A stretch of DNA of 5,138 nucleotides from Caulobacter sp. (GTDB lineage Bacteria; Pseudomonadota; Alphaproteobacteria; Caulobacterales; Caulobacteraceae): NCBI GenBank assembly GCA_014378155.1, contig JACMOF010000062.1, positions 1 to 5,138 of the forward strand. The letters are read 5' to 3'. Below are positions 5,135-5,138 of the stretch, piece after piece (the first letter of the stretch is position 1; each line of letters starts with the position of its first letter). The notes below the pieces were generated by a model. That model was not told the DNA's origin and did no database searches. It saw only the letters and a list, made by a program, of their open reading frames with translations. The position numbers and the translations under genes were made by a program.

Positions 5135-5138
5135 CGCC

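Noticed and set aside
1..5138. tRNA, rRNA, CRISPR array, insertion sequence or prophage
   Set aside because: No cloverleaf, spaced direct repeats, transposase or integrase motifs, or terminal inverted repeats with target duplications were seen on either strand.

Overview
The window looks like chromosomal DNA of a high-GC alphaproteobacterium, most likely Caulobacter or a close relative. The grounds are strong G/C bias at third codon positions, intergenic repeats of the type CCTCCCCC-TGT-GGGGGAGG followed by a GTCGGC/GCCGAC hairpin (which I recall as common in Caulobacterales), and the mix of genes. Species-level placement is inference from memory, not from a search.

Layout from left to right. 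Positions 1-165 are intergenic and hold two oppositely oriented copies of a roughly 46-bp structured palindromic repeat. Positions 166-1623 (minus strand) encode a coniferyl-aldehyde-dehydrogenase-like NAD(P)-dependent aldehyde dehydrogenase that starts at GTG. A 177-bp divergent intergenic region (1624-1800) separates it from a plus-strand diguanylate cyclase (1801-2862) with an intact GGEEF active site but no RxxD inhibitory site. After a 71-bp gap, a plus-strand crotonase-family protein (2934-3737) resembles PaaG-type isomerases rather than true enoyl-CoA hydratases. It runs tail to tail, with only 5 bp between stop codons, into a minus-strand two-gene unit: a GT9 (heptosyltransferase-like) glycosyltransferase (4138-5115) followed by a small DUF6165-type protein (3743-4138). 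Those two genes overlap as TGATG and are probably translationally coupled.

Functionally the window is a patchwork: aldehyde oxidation, c-di-GMP synthesis, acyl-CoA chemistry and cell-surface glycan assembly. Only the GT9-DUF6165 pair has an arrangement that argues for joint function. No mobile element, RNA gene, CRISPR array or defence system is visible, and I see no clear new multi-gene system. The observations most worth following are the repeat pair, whose two copies differ by compensatory base-pair changes; the missing I-site of the cyclase; the missing hydratase glutamates in the crotonase protein; and the conserved-looking GT9-DUF6165 coupling.
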